Notes under the pieces: generated by a model
Database searches by the model: none
Told to the model about the DNA's origin: nothing
Seen by the model: only the letters and a program-made list of their open reading frames with translations
Source of the DNA: Curvularia sp. ZM96
Lineage: Eukaryota > Ascomycota > Dothideomycetes > Pleosporales > Pleosporaceae
NCBI GenBank assembly: GCA_022457065.1
Contig: JAJGBQ010000001.1
Span: 4,960,001-5,024,000, forward strand
Direction of reading: 5' to 3'
DNA: 64,000 bases
Translations under genes and position numbers: made by a program
Shown here: positions 23,483 to 34,558 of the stretch, one piece after another
Layout of the letters: each line of letters opens with the position of its first letter
Position numbering within the stretch: the first letter of the stretch is position 1

Positions 23483-23533
23483 GTGTTTTTAGATCTAAAC
23501 CGTTAGGGGCTGTGGCTTAGGAGCTAAAAACAC
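23483..23533. repeat. 51-bp inverted repeat / hairpin
   Basis: The left arm GTGTTTTTAG-atc-TAA faces the right arm TTA-gga-GCTAAAAACAC, giving a 10-bp perfect outer stem and a further 3-bp inner match around a loop with GGGGCTGTGGC. It sits in the gene-poor stretch. It could be a tiny MITE or solo terminal repeat, a transcription terminator, or the stem of an RNA. A loosely similar core (TAGGGCTTTGGCC between AAACCTA and TAGGTTT) occurs near 58110-58143. Confidence 0.55.
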
Positions 23534-24320
23534 TACCGTGCCGCAACAAGCGCCGGCGCGTAGATAGTGAAGCGAAATGGTCGGCGCTGCCTTGGAACAA
23601 CTTCTTTTCCTAGGACGAGGGCCAAAATTAAGTCAATGGATGATAAGCCATTCACGAGCTTTATACTAGTTGAGAATAGTGCTCAGCTGCTTTCGCCTCC
23701 AAGGCCAACACTGAGGTGGGCGAGGCAGACGAGTGTGAGCATTCCAGAAGAGTGCACAGGCTCGTTGGGTGGCATCTGAGCACCATTCGTGATGCCTCAT
23801 CTATGTGTTTAGAAACTCGCGCACGATAGCACGGCTTTTACGTCATTGATACGGTGTCCAAATATGGGAAGGCTGATTAGGTCGAGCGACTTGGCGTAGT
23901 CCCTTCAAACTTACGTTGTTTTCAGTGGAACCACTGCTCTACACTTGGTACTTGGTGAATACCTTTTCTTTTTACCAAGAGCTCCAGAGTCCTTTCTTGC
24001 ATCAACTGATTTTGAGCCTGAGTGACGAATGTGTGTGGCTTACATTGTTGAAATGAGGTCAAATCACGAGCACAACAGGGCCGGGACGCTTTTAAGACCA
24101 TTTATTAAGATCCCTTGGCTGTCTGATATACTGTGCATTACTGTAGAATGTGAAAGGTTCATTATTGGATATTACAGTAGGTTGAATACGCCTCTTCTTT
24201 TTATGAAACGATAAACTGCAAAGGCCAGAGGCTGAATCGTCAGTCTCGCACCCTTCATAATACTCTCATAAGTCACTGCATGTTTACCCGGTTTCTTGAG
24301 GATGTTAGTAACTGAATACG

Positions 24321-27300
24321 TTATGCAAAATCTGTACGGAGGATCTTACCAGTCTCAACACCAGGTTGTCTCCCTTCCAGTCCTCCAGTAACCTTCTTCT
24401 TGAGCTTAGACAGTCCAATCTTAGCTTCATCCTTTGCGAATTTAGCGTTGCGTGCTGGCTTCCATTGCATCAATCCCCGGTGCTTTCGCTCCTCTGCCCG
24501 CTTGTTTTGTTTGTTGTGATCTTTGCTCGACGTCGAATCATCCGTCTCTGCAGTACTGCTTGTCCTGGCTGTCGACTGCGAGTATCTAGGCAGATGGTCT
24601 TCTGTCGGTGATAGATCTGTTTTGGTTGATTGGAGTTTCCCATTCGATTTGCTTTGCTCACCGCCACCAGGGCCGCCACTGAATTTGGTCGCGTTTCCTA
24701 CAGTATCAGCATCTTCTATGCCAAGGTCGGATGAAGATGGATCTTCGCCGTAGTCATCGTCAGAGTCATCATTATCTTCGTTATCTGATGGGTGATGACG
24801 ATCGTGCAGTGGTTCCTCGACACCAGGTTCGCGTCTCTTCTGTCGTCTAGTGTTCATGTATGCTTTCGGGTTGTCACCAAAGGCACCCGACCAGTCCTGC
24901 CCGTCCTTCGTGAGCCACTTGCGTTTCTCTTCCTCGCTTGCATTCTTCAAGATGTCACGACCCGATGTCAGTGATTGCTCGTGTAGTTCCCTTACACGGT
25001 CTGGCAACTCCTTTTCGACGATGTGATTTCGCACGCCCTCAGTAATACATGCCTCCCAGGTCTCAAAGGTCTCACGTGAGTCATTGTCAGTTACAAAGGC
25101 AGCGTGAGATCGGTCCATTCCGGCCTTGAATCGAGCGCGAAATTGCAGACGCCCAACTTCCTGAAGGTCATCAAGGCCCGGCTCTTTATGACAGTTCTCT
25201 TCAGTGATGTAGTTTTGCGTGAGTCGTGCTGGGGCCGCGGTCTTCCAGATAGGGATGTTGATGTCAGCATCCTCGTTGTCGATAAAGTGTTGAAGCCAGA
25301 CTACTGCGTAGGCGTCTGGCTTACGGTGATTGGCGATATGAAACTCAAAGACAACGGGTGATCTGTAGCGATGTTTCACAGGCAATCTGACATTGTTCTT
25401 GCCGTTGTCCTCTTCCAGGTCCCAATAGTATCCATCACCCTCGTCGAGCTTACGAGCCGCAGTGCGGCTTATTTTGCCGGTACTTCCACCGGTTCTCATG
25501 CGAAGTTTAGGATGTTGGTTGTAGCCTACAGCCAGGATGCGTTGGGATCGAAACTCAAATGTGCCAACATCCCAACCCAGCATCTGAGGCGGTAAACGGG
25601 TCTCAATACTGCGGAAAAGGAGTGCGATACGGATTCGACCAAACCCGATACCACCATCTAGAGGATACCATCGTGTGACTTGTGAAGAGGTTTCCAGAAT
25701 GTCTAGAAAAGTAACAACTTAGCAAAGTTCTTCAGTGTTGTTCACAACAAAACGTGTCATACCTGATAATTTCAACGGAACGACACCAAGAATAGGATCG
25801 TGTTCCCTGTGTCGCTGGTCTCGTACGGTAACAGTGATGATAGCCGATCGCCAGTCACGCACGAAACGTTCTGTCCCAGCATTGAATATTGGCTGTGAAG
25901 TAACAGCTTTCGTACGTGTACGGTATACTAGTTCGTCGTTGAAAAGAATTGTGCAGTAGCTGTTAGGAAGATCTCCGCCGGTCTCTTTCTTGCCTTCGCC
26001 AAAAGGCTTCGCAGGCTCGTACTCACGGCCTTTGGGATCAGCGCTCCCTTTGACATTCTCGAGTTCAAGGTTTACGATTTGCTGTACCACAACGCTGCAG
26101 ATTCCACTGGGCCACAGTGGATCGGGGGGTGTGTGCATAACGGCATCGTCGGTCTCGGAATTGATGACGCCTTTGTCGTCCTGTAAGGCGGGGTCGTCCC
26201 TAAGCTCATCAGGAAGAGCTTTGTTCTTGCCGTCTGTTCGCATTTCCTTCCTGAACTTTGGTTTGCTGAAATAACCAACCTCCCAGTGAAGTTCACCAGG
26301 CATATCACTGTCGGGTTCCATACCAGCTAGCTTGGAGACTTGGGGGTACATTTTTCCAGGATGCTGAATCATCTTCTGCAACGACAACTCGATTTTTCCC
26401 ACGATATCGTCAGCTGTGTGCCGGTCGGAATCCCACAGCTCCACACTCAAATTTTCGTTGGCCTTGATCAATTCAGGGCCAACGAGAACGGCTGCTGTTT
26501 CTTCCCAGATAGGATTGAGGTCATCTGTGATTACTCGAGTGCAGTACATTGGTTTTCCGTATTTCGAGAATGCAACAGTAATATAAGGGTCGCTGCCACC
26601 ATGTTTTGATCCGCGTCGGTCTTGTTTGCTGAGGCCGACGGCGCGATGGATGCGGATCCACAAAACACCAAGAGCTTCGGTGTCCTTCTGAACCGAGTCG
26701 CCTTGGAGAATGGCACGCATATCGATTGACATGGATTTTGGTGCGACATACACTGAAGCAGTCAATATGACTTGGACACAATAATAGCTGGGAAGTTGTA
26801 CGTACTACTTGCTGCTGCTTTGATGGCGTAGTTGACAAAGTTGCTGATCAAGGGAAGGTTCAAGATATTTACTCCTTTCTCTACCATGGGTATACAGCCA
26901 GCAGTCACCTGCGGCGTACCCATCAAAGTGAAAGTGAGGGTTTTGAGGAAGGGAGGCTCGGGAGTCATGTTCAGGCGTAAGCGCACGGTGCCAACGAGAC
27001 CTTGCAACTCGACAAATATAGGAAGAGGGACGCCAAAGAGGCCTTTAATACCCAAGTAAAAGACTAGTTGCATGTGCATGTTGCGGGCTCGCTCGGAAAC
27101 TCGTTTGCCGCTGGGACTGGCGTGATATGCGAAGGAAACTTCGAGATTGTAGTAATCACCACCCTCTTCGTCTGCTGCAGCCTCTTGGGGGTCTTTGGTC
27201 CTTTTGTTTTCTTCATGAATCGATGCTTTCATGTCCCCCATGTGCGAGTCTGGGAGTGCTCGCAAGCTCAGGATACGTAGCGGGTTGCTTCCCTGGTTGA

Positions 27301-28293
27301 TTTCGGCGACGCGAACGTTTTCAATGACACCAGGCACTGAGGCTTGCATGACATCCTCGAGCATATCGGCAACGCCTGAAAACATGTCTGGATTGATGAG
27401 GCCCCAAGCGATGCTGAGAAACGTGTTCATCCATTCGACTGACTCTGGAAGCAAGTTTAGTGAAGCCTGCGAAATGAGGAATTAGTGCGTTGTCAATAAA
27501 GAAAAAGTTCCAAGAGGAATCTACCATTTGCCCACGGACTTGCTCGCTGTCCCATTCGGTCTCCCTTCCACTACGAATGACCTCTTTAGTCCAAAGATAT
27601 ACAGCTGATGCTAGACAGATTGCCAACGGTACGAGACCCTTGAGTGCGCCACCAAAAATTTTACCGACAACGACGGTTCCTACAAGTATTCCTGCGCACA
27701 GGATATTGGCACGTGCTTCCAGGGCTTTGAACATGGGTTCATAGCTGACTGAAGGGGTAGGGTGGAAGAGCACGTTCGTCTTCTCACCATGAATGGGAAC
27801 GTCGGTCGTGGTGCCTTGGGCAACGGGATCGGGAGGTGCAGTGACATCTTGACTCTGCTTATAGTCTTGCAGCGACTGCGAAGGGTCTGTCTTGATGGGC
27901 TGAGCGGTATCAGTAGAAAGACCTGAGGGTGCTGTTTGGGTTACCTACTGTTTGCTTATTGAGGTTCGCGTTGGGGACCACGATATGTGGATTCTCCACC
28001 TCGTTGATCATGTCTTTGTTGACATCAGCGATGACAACTTCCCTTCCCGTGGTTGGGTCTGTCACTTTTTTCTCGGTTCCCTTGAGCTGTGTCTCTGGTA
28101 GTTTGTCATTGGGTTTTGGCTGCTCTGGCTTCTGGCCAGCCGGTGCTGCTGCCGCAGCCTCATCGATTCGCTTATCGCGAGCCCTCTTGTCTTTGTCCAG
28201 GTTTTCGACGAACTGTTTGACTGTGGGGATGGGATTACGTCCCGAATAGTGCCCGCCCGGAGCGTGCTGTTGCTGTTGGTGCTGCGACTCCAT
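24321..28293 (-). CDS. Mug190/tricalbin-like SMP and C2 domain lipid-transfer protein
   Basis: Five exons on the minus strand (28293-27949, 27899-27525, 27466-26806, 26752-25763, 25702-24321) give 1250 residues. Order: disordered N-terminus; hydrophobic hairpin about 185-225 (ILCAGILVGTVVVGKIFG, then VPLAICLASAVYLW); SMP lipid-binding domain about 240-460 (ESVEWMNTFLSIAWGLINP); C2 domain about 490-620 (LGVLWIRIHRAVGLSKQD, then GGSDPYITV); a second, divergent C2 around 720-790; long charged, acidic tail. Layout and length match fission yeast Mug190 and the tricalbin/extended synaptotagmin superfamily, which tether ER to plasma membrane and move lipids. A good alternative intron near the 3' end leaves the last residues uncertain. 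Confidence 0.85.
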
Positions 28294-28874
28294 TGCTTAA
28301 TGGCGTCTCTGTGCGTGGCAGCCCAAGACTACTGTGAGGACGTGCAGGACGACGACAGGGCTCAATGGGCATATATGAAGCAGACCTAGCGGCGATCTCC
28401 CCCGCCGAGGAAGCGAAAGCAAGGAACGAAGACATCAAAGACGACGCGTGGGCGCGGGGCAGAGGGTTGCCAGCCGCAATTAATGACGTAGGTAGGCACG
28501 ACTGCTCCTTGAAATGGTGTAGCCCAGTTACCTAAAAGCGCACAGTGTGCACTCTGCAGTCTTTGCTTCCTCTTATGGCTCGACTCGAAGCGGCCAGCAT
28601 CTCCACTGTGGCTGCACTGCTGCTGCATTGCGCATCTTGGAGTACATTATCGGCACATCATCACATTCTTGCTAACATTACCATGGGCCGATGACGTAAA
28701 CGCACCTCGCGTCACTGGGCCAATCAGTGCCCAGCGGGGCCGGCCCCCCTCCCCCGGCTTGGGACGACTCAACATCGTTCCGCTGGTGTTGTGGCATAAG
28801 TACGGCGCGCTACGAGTTTCTTTATTTCTAGTTTACGTATGTGTAACTGTGCTACATTCGGCAAGTGATTGGAC
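28294..28874. promoter_or_regulatory. Divergent promoter, Mug190-like gene / nagA
   Basis: 581 bp between two opposite start codons. Locally GC-rich around 28720-28760 (GGGGCCGGCCCCCCTCCCCC). No specific regulator site can be named. Confidence 0.4.
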
Positions 28875-30174
28875 ATGGCAGGCTGGTTCACGCTCTTCAC
28901 TAACTGTCGCTATATCCTTGATGGGGACCTTGTCGAAGACCACCTAGTGATCTCTGATGAGTCCGGACTCATCCTGAAAAGAGAAGGCTACATTGGTGGC
29001 GAGGCAGTCGACTTGGATGATGCTATAATAGCGCCAGGCTTTCTAGAACTCCATACGAACGGGGCCAATGGCTTCCACTTCACGCATTTTGAGGACAAGA
29101 CGAGCTATGCAAACAACATCAATGACATTGCCAAGTACTACGCAGCTCAGGGTGTCACTGGATTCTGGGCAACTCTACCTACCATCAAGGGGGACGAATT
29201 CCAAAAGGCACACTTTCCATCCGCGTCATAACGCTATGCCAATAGACCGACTAACTTCTTGGCAGATACTCCCTTTGCTCACCCCACGGGATATACCCCA
29301 CTCAGCCTCGCTCTTAGGTGCCCATACAGAAGGCCCTTATCTTCATCCTTCAAAGAAAGGGGCACACAACAGCTCTCTTTTCCATCCCTGTTCCACCTCT
29401 CCAGCTTGTATCTACGGATCTCCAAACCTTCAGTCCGTTGTCAAACTTGTCACTGTCGCTCCGGAACTGCCTGATTCTGCAGCCTTGATCAAATCATTAA
29501 CGTTGCAAGGTATTAGAGTTGCCATGGGCCATTCGACGGCAGGGTACGAAGACGGCCTAGCTGGACTCCGCGCTGGGGCAAGTGGATTGACTCACACCCT
29601 CAACGCAATGCCGAGCTGGGCATCTAGAGCGCCAGGTTTAGCTGGGTTGGTCTCTCTGCCAGAAACAGGGAAAGTTGCACCCCCATGGTACACAATTATT
29701 GCAGACGGAGAGCATCTCCATCCCAACACAGTATCCTTGCTTCACCGTTCAAACCCCAAGCGCTCCATTGTTATCACTGACAGCATCGAGCTTGCTTCTC
29801 TCAAGGATGGAACCTACCCTGGACACTCACAAATCCCATTTGAACAAGTCAAGCGTGGTACACGTGCTACAATAGCGGGTACTGATACCTTGATTGGTGG
29901 CTGCATTCCACTCCAGCAGAGTGTGAGAAATTTGATGGATTGGTCTGGCTGTGGCATTGCCGAAGCAGTGACCACAGTCACTGAGAATGTGGCGGCTTTT
30001 ATGGGTATAGACGGCCAAGGCGGGAGGGGTATATTGAAAGAAGGCAGGAGAGCTGATCTGACCGTGTTGAGTGAGCAAGGTGAAGTCCTTCAGACGTGGG
30101 TGGCTGGGCACAAAGTGTGGGATAAAGAAGAAGACCTAAGGACCCATGAAGAAGATGGTGAGGCAAGGGGATGA
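28875..30174 (+). CDS. N-acetylglucosamine-6-phosphate deacetylase
   Basis: Two exons, 28875-29207 and 29266-30174, give 413 residues. It removes acetate from GlcNAc-6-P in amino-sugar catabolism (NagA/Dac1 family, amidohydrolase fold). Visible motifs: N-terminal LELHTNGANGFHF, metal-binding GAHTEGPYLHPSKKGAH, MGHSTAGYEDGL and THTLNAM (metal His residues), IADGEHLHP (substrate His), and ITDSIELA (catalytic Asp). The intron appears to be GC-AG: AAAAG|GCACAC at the donor, CGACTAAC branch point, GGCAG acceptor. No GT donor nearby keeps the frame from KGDEFQK into ILPLLTPRDIP. No other GlcNAc catabolic gene is seen beside it. Confidence 0.92.
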
Positions 30175-30819
30175 TCCTTCTATTGAGCACAGCATGCTGT
30201 GCTAGTGCGTGTCAGGATATAGGAGGCTACCAAATACTACAACTCGAGCCGCGTCTGTATATGGAAAGAAGCCCATCGCCGAAGACTTCGAGATCCACTT
30301 AGTTATCATGCCTGCACCGTAAGTGAGCAGTTGATTTCAGACCACAAAGAGCCTGACATGGCGGATAGCTTGGGCAGAAATTGAAGTCGATGGGTTCCCA
30401 GTAGCCATTGATCACAGTGGATCTTCCAGGACCTGACCACATTGCGCGGGTTATCATCCGGCCGTGGCATTATAACGTGTGTGTGAGAAGCAAGTGCAGC
30501 TTATGCATCTTTAGGTTAAGGCCTCTGCAGAGGTCAAGGAATGTATCGCCACATTCGAGCCGCTAATTCAGGTAAAATCCGAAGCAGTAGATACCGGACG
30601 ACATGTTGTTCTTACGCGCACATTTCCAAGTCAGTGAAGACCTGGTTGCCTATTGGACAAGCCATACATAAAGCCGAGATGCCCTTGGCGTGCGCGTTGA
30701 TGAAAGAAGGCCGGTCCACGGCCATCGACAAATTTTGTCGAGCATGTCGCTTAGTCATCCGCGCTAACGTGGCGCTAACAAGGTCCTTCCGAGGCTGCAA
30801 CTTTTCCTGTAGCTTCAAC
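30175..30819. other. Intergenic region between nagA and the Rab escort gene
   Basis: Holds the nagA 3' UTR and the promoter of the next gene on the same strand. Around 30225-30425 short open segments look mildly protein-like (PIAEDFEIH, WAEIEVDGFPV), but no splice solution joins them in frame. They may be a decayed gene; none is called. Confidence 0.4.
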
Positions 30820-32618
30820 ATGGAAACTCTCGACAACACCGAATGGGACGTGCTTATCGTAGGGACCGGCCTGCAGCAGTCTCTTCTCGCTCTGTATGTG
30901 CCTTGTTCCTCAGCGACAGAGGGTGCGGTCTGACTGACGCAGCACGTGAAGAGCTCTGTCGCGCTCGGACAAGAAGATCCTCCATGTCGACGAGGATGAC
31001 TTTTATGGTGGTGCCGAAGCTGCCTTCAGCTTACAGGAAGCTGAAGACTGGGTGCAGCGCATGAATAAGGGTAAGTTCGAAGGCTATCGGCTGCACAAAC
31101 TGGCTAACTCATCCCAGAATCAGCAAATGCTGCCTTCTCCGACGTGACCGTCACTAGGCCTGAAGCTAGCCCCGACAGCTCAGGTCCAAGATTATCTGTT
31201 TCCAGAGCATACAGCTTGTCGTTGAGTCCCCAGTTGGTGTACGCTCGCTCTTCTCTTCTCAGTTACCTTGTCTCGTCAAGGGTGTACCGTCAACTTGAGT
31301 TTCTCGCTGTCGGCAGTTGGTGGGTGTATACACAGAATGAAAGTTCCGTGTCTTCAGATACCTCACCTCTGCACGGAAGACTGTTGAAGGTGCCGAATGG
31401 CAGGGAAGATGTCTTTATGGACCAGCAACTGGATTTCAAGGCAAAGCGTGCGTTGATGAAGTTTCTGCGCTTCATCGGGGAGTATGAAGAGCAAACCGAC
31501 GTTTGGGAAGACCGCAGACAGCAGCCTTTCGCGACGTTTCTTGCGGAGCAGTTCAAGGTTCCGCCAAGTTTACAAGCGCCTTTGCTGGCTCTCGCGCTAT
31601 CAAGTGCCCACCCATCGCAGACGACGACCGAATATGCGCTGTCTCGGATTGCGAGGCATCTTCAATCAATTGGTGTATTTGGTCCTGGATTTGGGGCTGT
31701 CATACCAAAATGGGGCGGCTTGTCTGAAGTCAGTCAGGTATCCTGTCGAGCCTGTGCTGTTGGAGGTGGAGTCTACGTTCTTGGAAAAGGCGTTGCTCCA
31801 GCCACCGACAGCGCTCCGGACACGACGGATGAAGGCACAAAACTTCGCCTGAAAGATGGCGAAGAGATTGTTGCGAAGTGGATCGTAGGAGGAAGCTCCT
31901 CGACCGCTCCTGAGACCGCCTATTGCAGGTCAATAGCCATTGTAGCGTCGTCTTTGCTGCACTTGTTTCCGCCTATCGCTGACGAGGCACCGCCACCGGC
32001 ATCGGCTGTCGTTGTCTTTCCTTCCGGCTCTCTGACAATCAACTCTGGAGCTGACGAGGTTCCCCCAGTCCATGTTTTTGTGCATTCAAGCGACACGGGG
32101 GAATGCCCTCCTGGTCAATGTAAGTCATTCCATTTCTTCTTTGTTCGCCGTTATGATGAACATTTTCAAATCTTATCTACATTGTCTGAACACTATTGAA
32201 GACAATTCCTCTGACAACCTGATACAACGGCATCTACTTAGCCTGTTATTATGCACACTCTCTTTGTGTTCATATCGCTAACCATGATGAAGGTGTCCTC
32301 TATGCTTCCACATCTCTGAGTGGTCAGCAGGGCTTTGCTTTACTCGACCAAGCTGTTGACTCACTTCTTTCTGCTGTCGATTTCACACCTGTACCACAAG
32401 TACTTTGGTCAGCTAAGTATCAACAGCAGCCGTCTTCTGGACGTGACATTCTTCCTTCTGGATCAGACCACATTGTCCGCTTTCCACCGCCATCGATGGA
32501 CCTTGCTTTTGATGACACACTGCTTGACAACGTTAGGAACGTATGGGAAAAGGTGGCAGGGGAAGATAAGGGCGAATTTCTGGTTTTCCAGGATAGAGAG
32601 ATGTATGACGATGAATAA
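30820..32618 (+). CDS. MRS6: Rab escort protein (Rab geranylgeranyltransferase component A)
   Basis: Four exons (30820-30893, 30952-31070, 31118-32119, 32293-32618) give 506 residues. It presents newly made Rab GTPases to geranylgeranyltransferase II and delivers them to membranes (REP/GDI superfamily). The N-terminus is the GDI-type dinucleotide-fold: WDVLIVGTGLQQSLLALALS, then KKILHVDEDDFYGGAEAAF. Later: LLSYLVSSRVYRQLEFLAVG and VPNGREDVFMD (family-conserved), DFKAKRALMKFLRF, IGVFGPGFGAVIPKWGGLSE. The C-terminal exon resumes at CVLYASTSLSG after a 173-nt intron, the longest I placed in the window; its end is supported by CGCTAAC ahead of the acceptor. Whether this is the sole REP or a GDI paralogue rests on the family pattern; REP fits better. 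Confidence 0.85.
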
Positions 32619-32940
32619 TGGACAATGAAATGCACGAGGAAACGATCAGATGAAGTAGCCTTTTGGCATACAGTTGTCTTCCGATGATTATGCAATGGTG
32701 TTAGCTGGCTCAATATAAATGGCCCATGTCTACAAGTTTTGGTACCGCCATGCGCAAGCGACACAAATACATGTCCTGACACTAGATGTTCTGGGGTGTG
32801 TCATTGGCATTTTCAGAATTGAACTATCGAGGGTGGAGGTTCTCAAGTCTTTTTTGTCGGAAAGACAGCTTGGGATGCAAGAAGTCTATATACAATTCGT
32901 TTGATTTACTGAATTATTCTATAAGCTGATCCGTCGAGTT
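32619..32940. other. Convergent 3' intergenic region
   Basis: 322 bp between the stops of the Rab escort gene (plus) and the BNA3-type aminotransferase (minus). A/T-rich towards 32900. No gene seen. Confidence 0.5.
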
Positions 32941-34386
32941 TCATTCCTGGATATATTTTTTGAGGGTTCTCAGACGATCCATGGCGCTCTCGAGCACATC
33001 ATCGTTTTTACATACGGCAAACCGCAGCCAATCCTCCACGATATGGGCATTGGCTGGTGTAAAGAATTCGGTAGGAGGAATGGCGGCCACACCGACCTCC
33101 TTGATCAGGAACCAGCTGAGCTTGAAATCCCTCGGACGCTCTGCGACGTGTGGTGGGAATTCATAGTCGTCTGGTAATCTGACCTTTGACATGTTTACCA
33201 GTACAAAGTAGCCACCTTCAGGATCTGAGTAGGGCAGCTTGAGCTCGTCAAAGACGGCAGTGAACTTGTCCATCTTGGCCTTCATCTCCTTCTTGGACTC
33301 TTCCCAGAAGTTGTTGGCGTCGGCCTGCTCGAAGCCAACGGCCGTGGCTTCTTGAAGGGGAGAGACACTGCTGTAGCAGATGCGTGTATGTGCAGCACTG
33401 ACGTACCTGATCAGATGCTCAGGACCGATCAGCCACCCCACTCGCCAGCCAGTGGCGTAAAAGTTCTTGCCTCCGGATCCGACGGTCAGTGTGAGCTTGG
33501 CGATTTCAGGAGACAGAGTAGCAATTCGGGTAAATGGTACGTAGTACAAGCGGTCGTAGACTTCGTCGGAGAGGATGATGATGTTGTGCTTGACGCACAG
33601 GTCGCCAATGGCCTGCAGTTCCTGTTTTGAAAAGACCTTGCCAATTGGGTTGTGCGGGGAGTTGAGGACAATCATGCGAGTCCGTGGGGTTATGGCGGCC
33701 TCGAGCTCGTCCATGTTGACGGTCCACTCAGCTGCCGAGGTGGTCTTGGTTGCGCCGTCCGTGGGTGGGTGCATAGGGACATAGACGACCTTTCCGCCAG
33801 GCATCTCAATGTTGCTGATGTACTGGTCGAAGAAGGGCTCGAAGACAATGACCTCGTCGCCCTGCTCGAGGAAGCCCATGAAGGCGCTGAGCATGCCCTC
33901 ATTGGCGCCGGTTGTGATTGTGACTTCGGTGTCGGGATCCAGCTGGCGGCCAAAGAAGGGCGAGTAGGCGGTGGCAATGGCCTTCTTGAGCCGCGGGCGG
34001 CCCTTTGTGGGCGAGTACTGGTTGCAGTCGACCTGGTCGAGGGCGGCTTTGGCGGCATCGAGGACGAACTTGGGGGGATTGTAGCCGAAGAAGCCCTGGC
34101 CCATGTTGACAATGGGCTGGACGGGCGAGGCGGCGGCTGCCTCGTTTACTATGGACCAGACATCCTGCCTCTGGCCCGCGACTCTGCCGGCGGGCTTGAA
34201 GGGGTCGTCGCGGCGGGTTGTAGCTGACATGGCCCTGCGCGGGGGGGTTGAGGCCGAGACGGAGGGCGGGGCGGGGGGCGATGCAGAGGCAGAGGCAGAG
34301 GCAGAGGCAGAGGCAGAGGGCAAGGCGGTGCCAGATGGATTGCGGATGCTGCGGAAGAGGCGACGACCCACGACGGTCGCTCGCAT
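32941..34386 (-). CDS. BNA3: Kynurenine aminotransferase, BNA3 type
   Basis: Uninterrupted frame of 481 residues, a fold-type I PLP aminotransferase converting kynurenine to kynurenic acid with a 2-oxo acid acceptor. Visible: NMGQGFFGYNPP, YSPTKGRPRLKKAI, ITTGANEGML, LNSPHNPIGK (substrate carboxylate and PLP contacts), SDEVYDRL (PLP pyridine Asp), and GSGGKNFYATGWRVGW with the Schiff-base Lys307. The first 52 residues are Arg/Ser-rich, fit a mitochondrial presequence and include an (SA)n run encoded by a hexanucleotide microsatellite. Met53 (MSATTRR) offers a second start that would give a cytosolic form of normal length. It lies head-to-head with the MGS1 gene. Confidence 0.88.
   Translation of the reverse strand: MRATVVGRRLFRSIRNPSGTALPSASASASASASASPPAPPSVSASTPPRRAMSATTRRDDPFKPAGRVAGQRQDVWSIVNEAAAASPVQPIVNMGQGFFGYNPPKFVLDAAKAALDQVDCNQYSPTKGRPRLKKAIATAYSPFFGRQLDPDTEVTITTGANEGMLSAFMGFLEQGDEVIVFEPFFDQYISNIEMPGGKVVYVPMHPPTDGATKTTSAAEWTVNMDELEAAITPRTRMIVLNSPHNPIGKVFSKQELQAIGDLCVKHNIIILSDEVYDRLYYVPFTRIATLSPEIAKLTLTVGSGGKNFYATGWRVGWLIGPEHLIRYVSAAHTRICYSSVSPLQEATAVGFEQADANNFWEESKKEMKAKMDKFTAVFDELKLPYSDPEGGYFVLVNMSKVRLPDDYEFPPHVAERPRDFKLSWFLIKEVGVAAIPPTEFFTPANAHIVEDWLRFAVCKNDDVLESAMDRLRTLKKYIQE
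34283..34318. repeat. Hexanucleotide microsatellite (GCAGAG)6 inside BNA3
   Basis: Six uninterrupted GCAGAG units. On the minus strand they encode alternating Ser-Ala in the predicted mitochondrial presequence, so copy-number change would alter presequence length without shifting the frame. Confidence 0.9.
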
Positions 34387-34558
34387 GGCACTGTCGAGGC
34401 CAACTGGGGCTTGGCGGGTGTTGAGTCTGTATTGCGTGCTCTGCAGCCGTCATCAGGCGGGGAGGGCCGCGAGGGCCCGCCCGCCGATGTCGCTCGTCGC
34501 GTCCGCCCACACAGTGTTCGCGTCTGGCATGCACGCGTCGACCAGCTACGCCGCTGCC
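34387..34558. promoter_or_regulatory. Short divergent promoter, BNA3 / MGS1
   Basis: Only 172 bp separate the outermost BNA3 Met from the chosen MGS1 Met. The MGS1 frame is open through this interval with in-frame Met codons upstream, including one at 34529, so the true gap could be smaller. A bidirectional core promoter is likely. Confidence 0.5.

Larger units (their letters stand above)
20535..24320. other. Gene-poor 3.8-kb stretch
   Basis: No supportable gene. Open frames are all under about 95 codons, scattered over both strands, without domain motifs or convincing splice partners. Composition is ordinary, not TA-saturated, so this is not a RIP block. It holds an (AC)n run at about 22497-22511 and a strong inverted repeat at 23483-23533. 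It may contain decayed genes, a non-coding RNA or a lineage-specific insertion; none can be shown. Confidence 0.45.

Noticed and set aside
30210..30430. Possible two-exon mini-gene (PIAEDFEIH ... WAEIEVDGFPV)
   Set aside because: GTAAGT and ATAG sites are present, but phases do not match and no full frame results.
32072..32281. Small plus-strand protein inside the Rab escort gene
   Set aside because: It lies mostly in the 173-nt intron, and splicing to CVLYAS restores the family sequence.
34103..34558. N-terminal extension of the MGS1 frame
   Set aside because: It reads over the BNA3 5' coding region and its SA microsatellite; the UBZ4 finger begins at the Met chosen.
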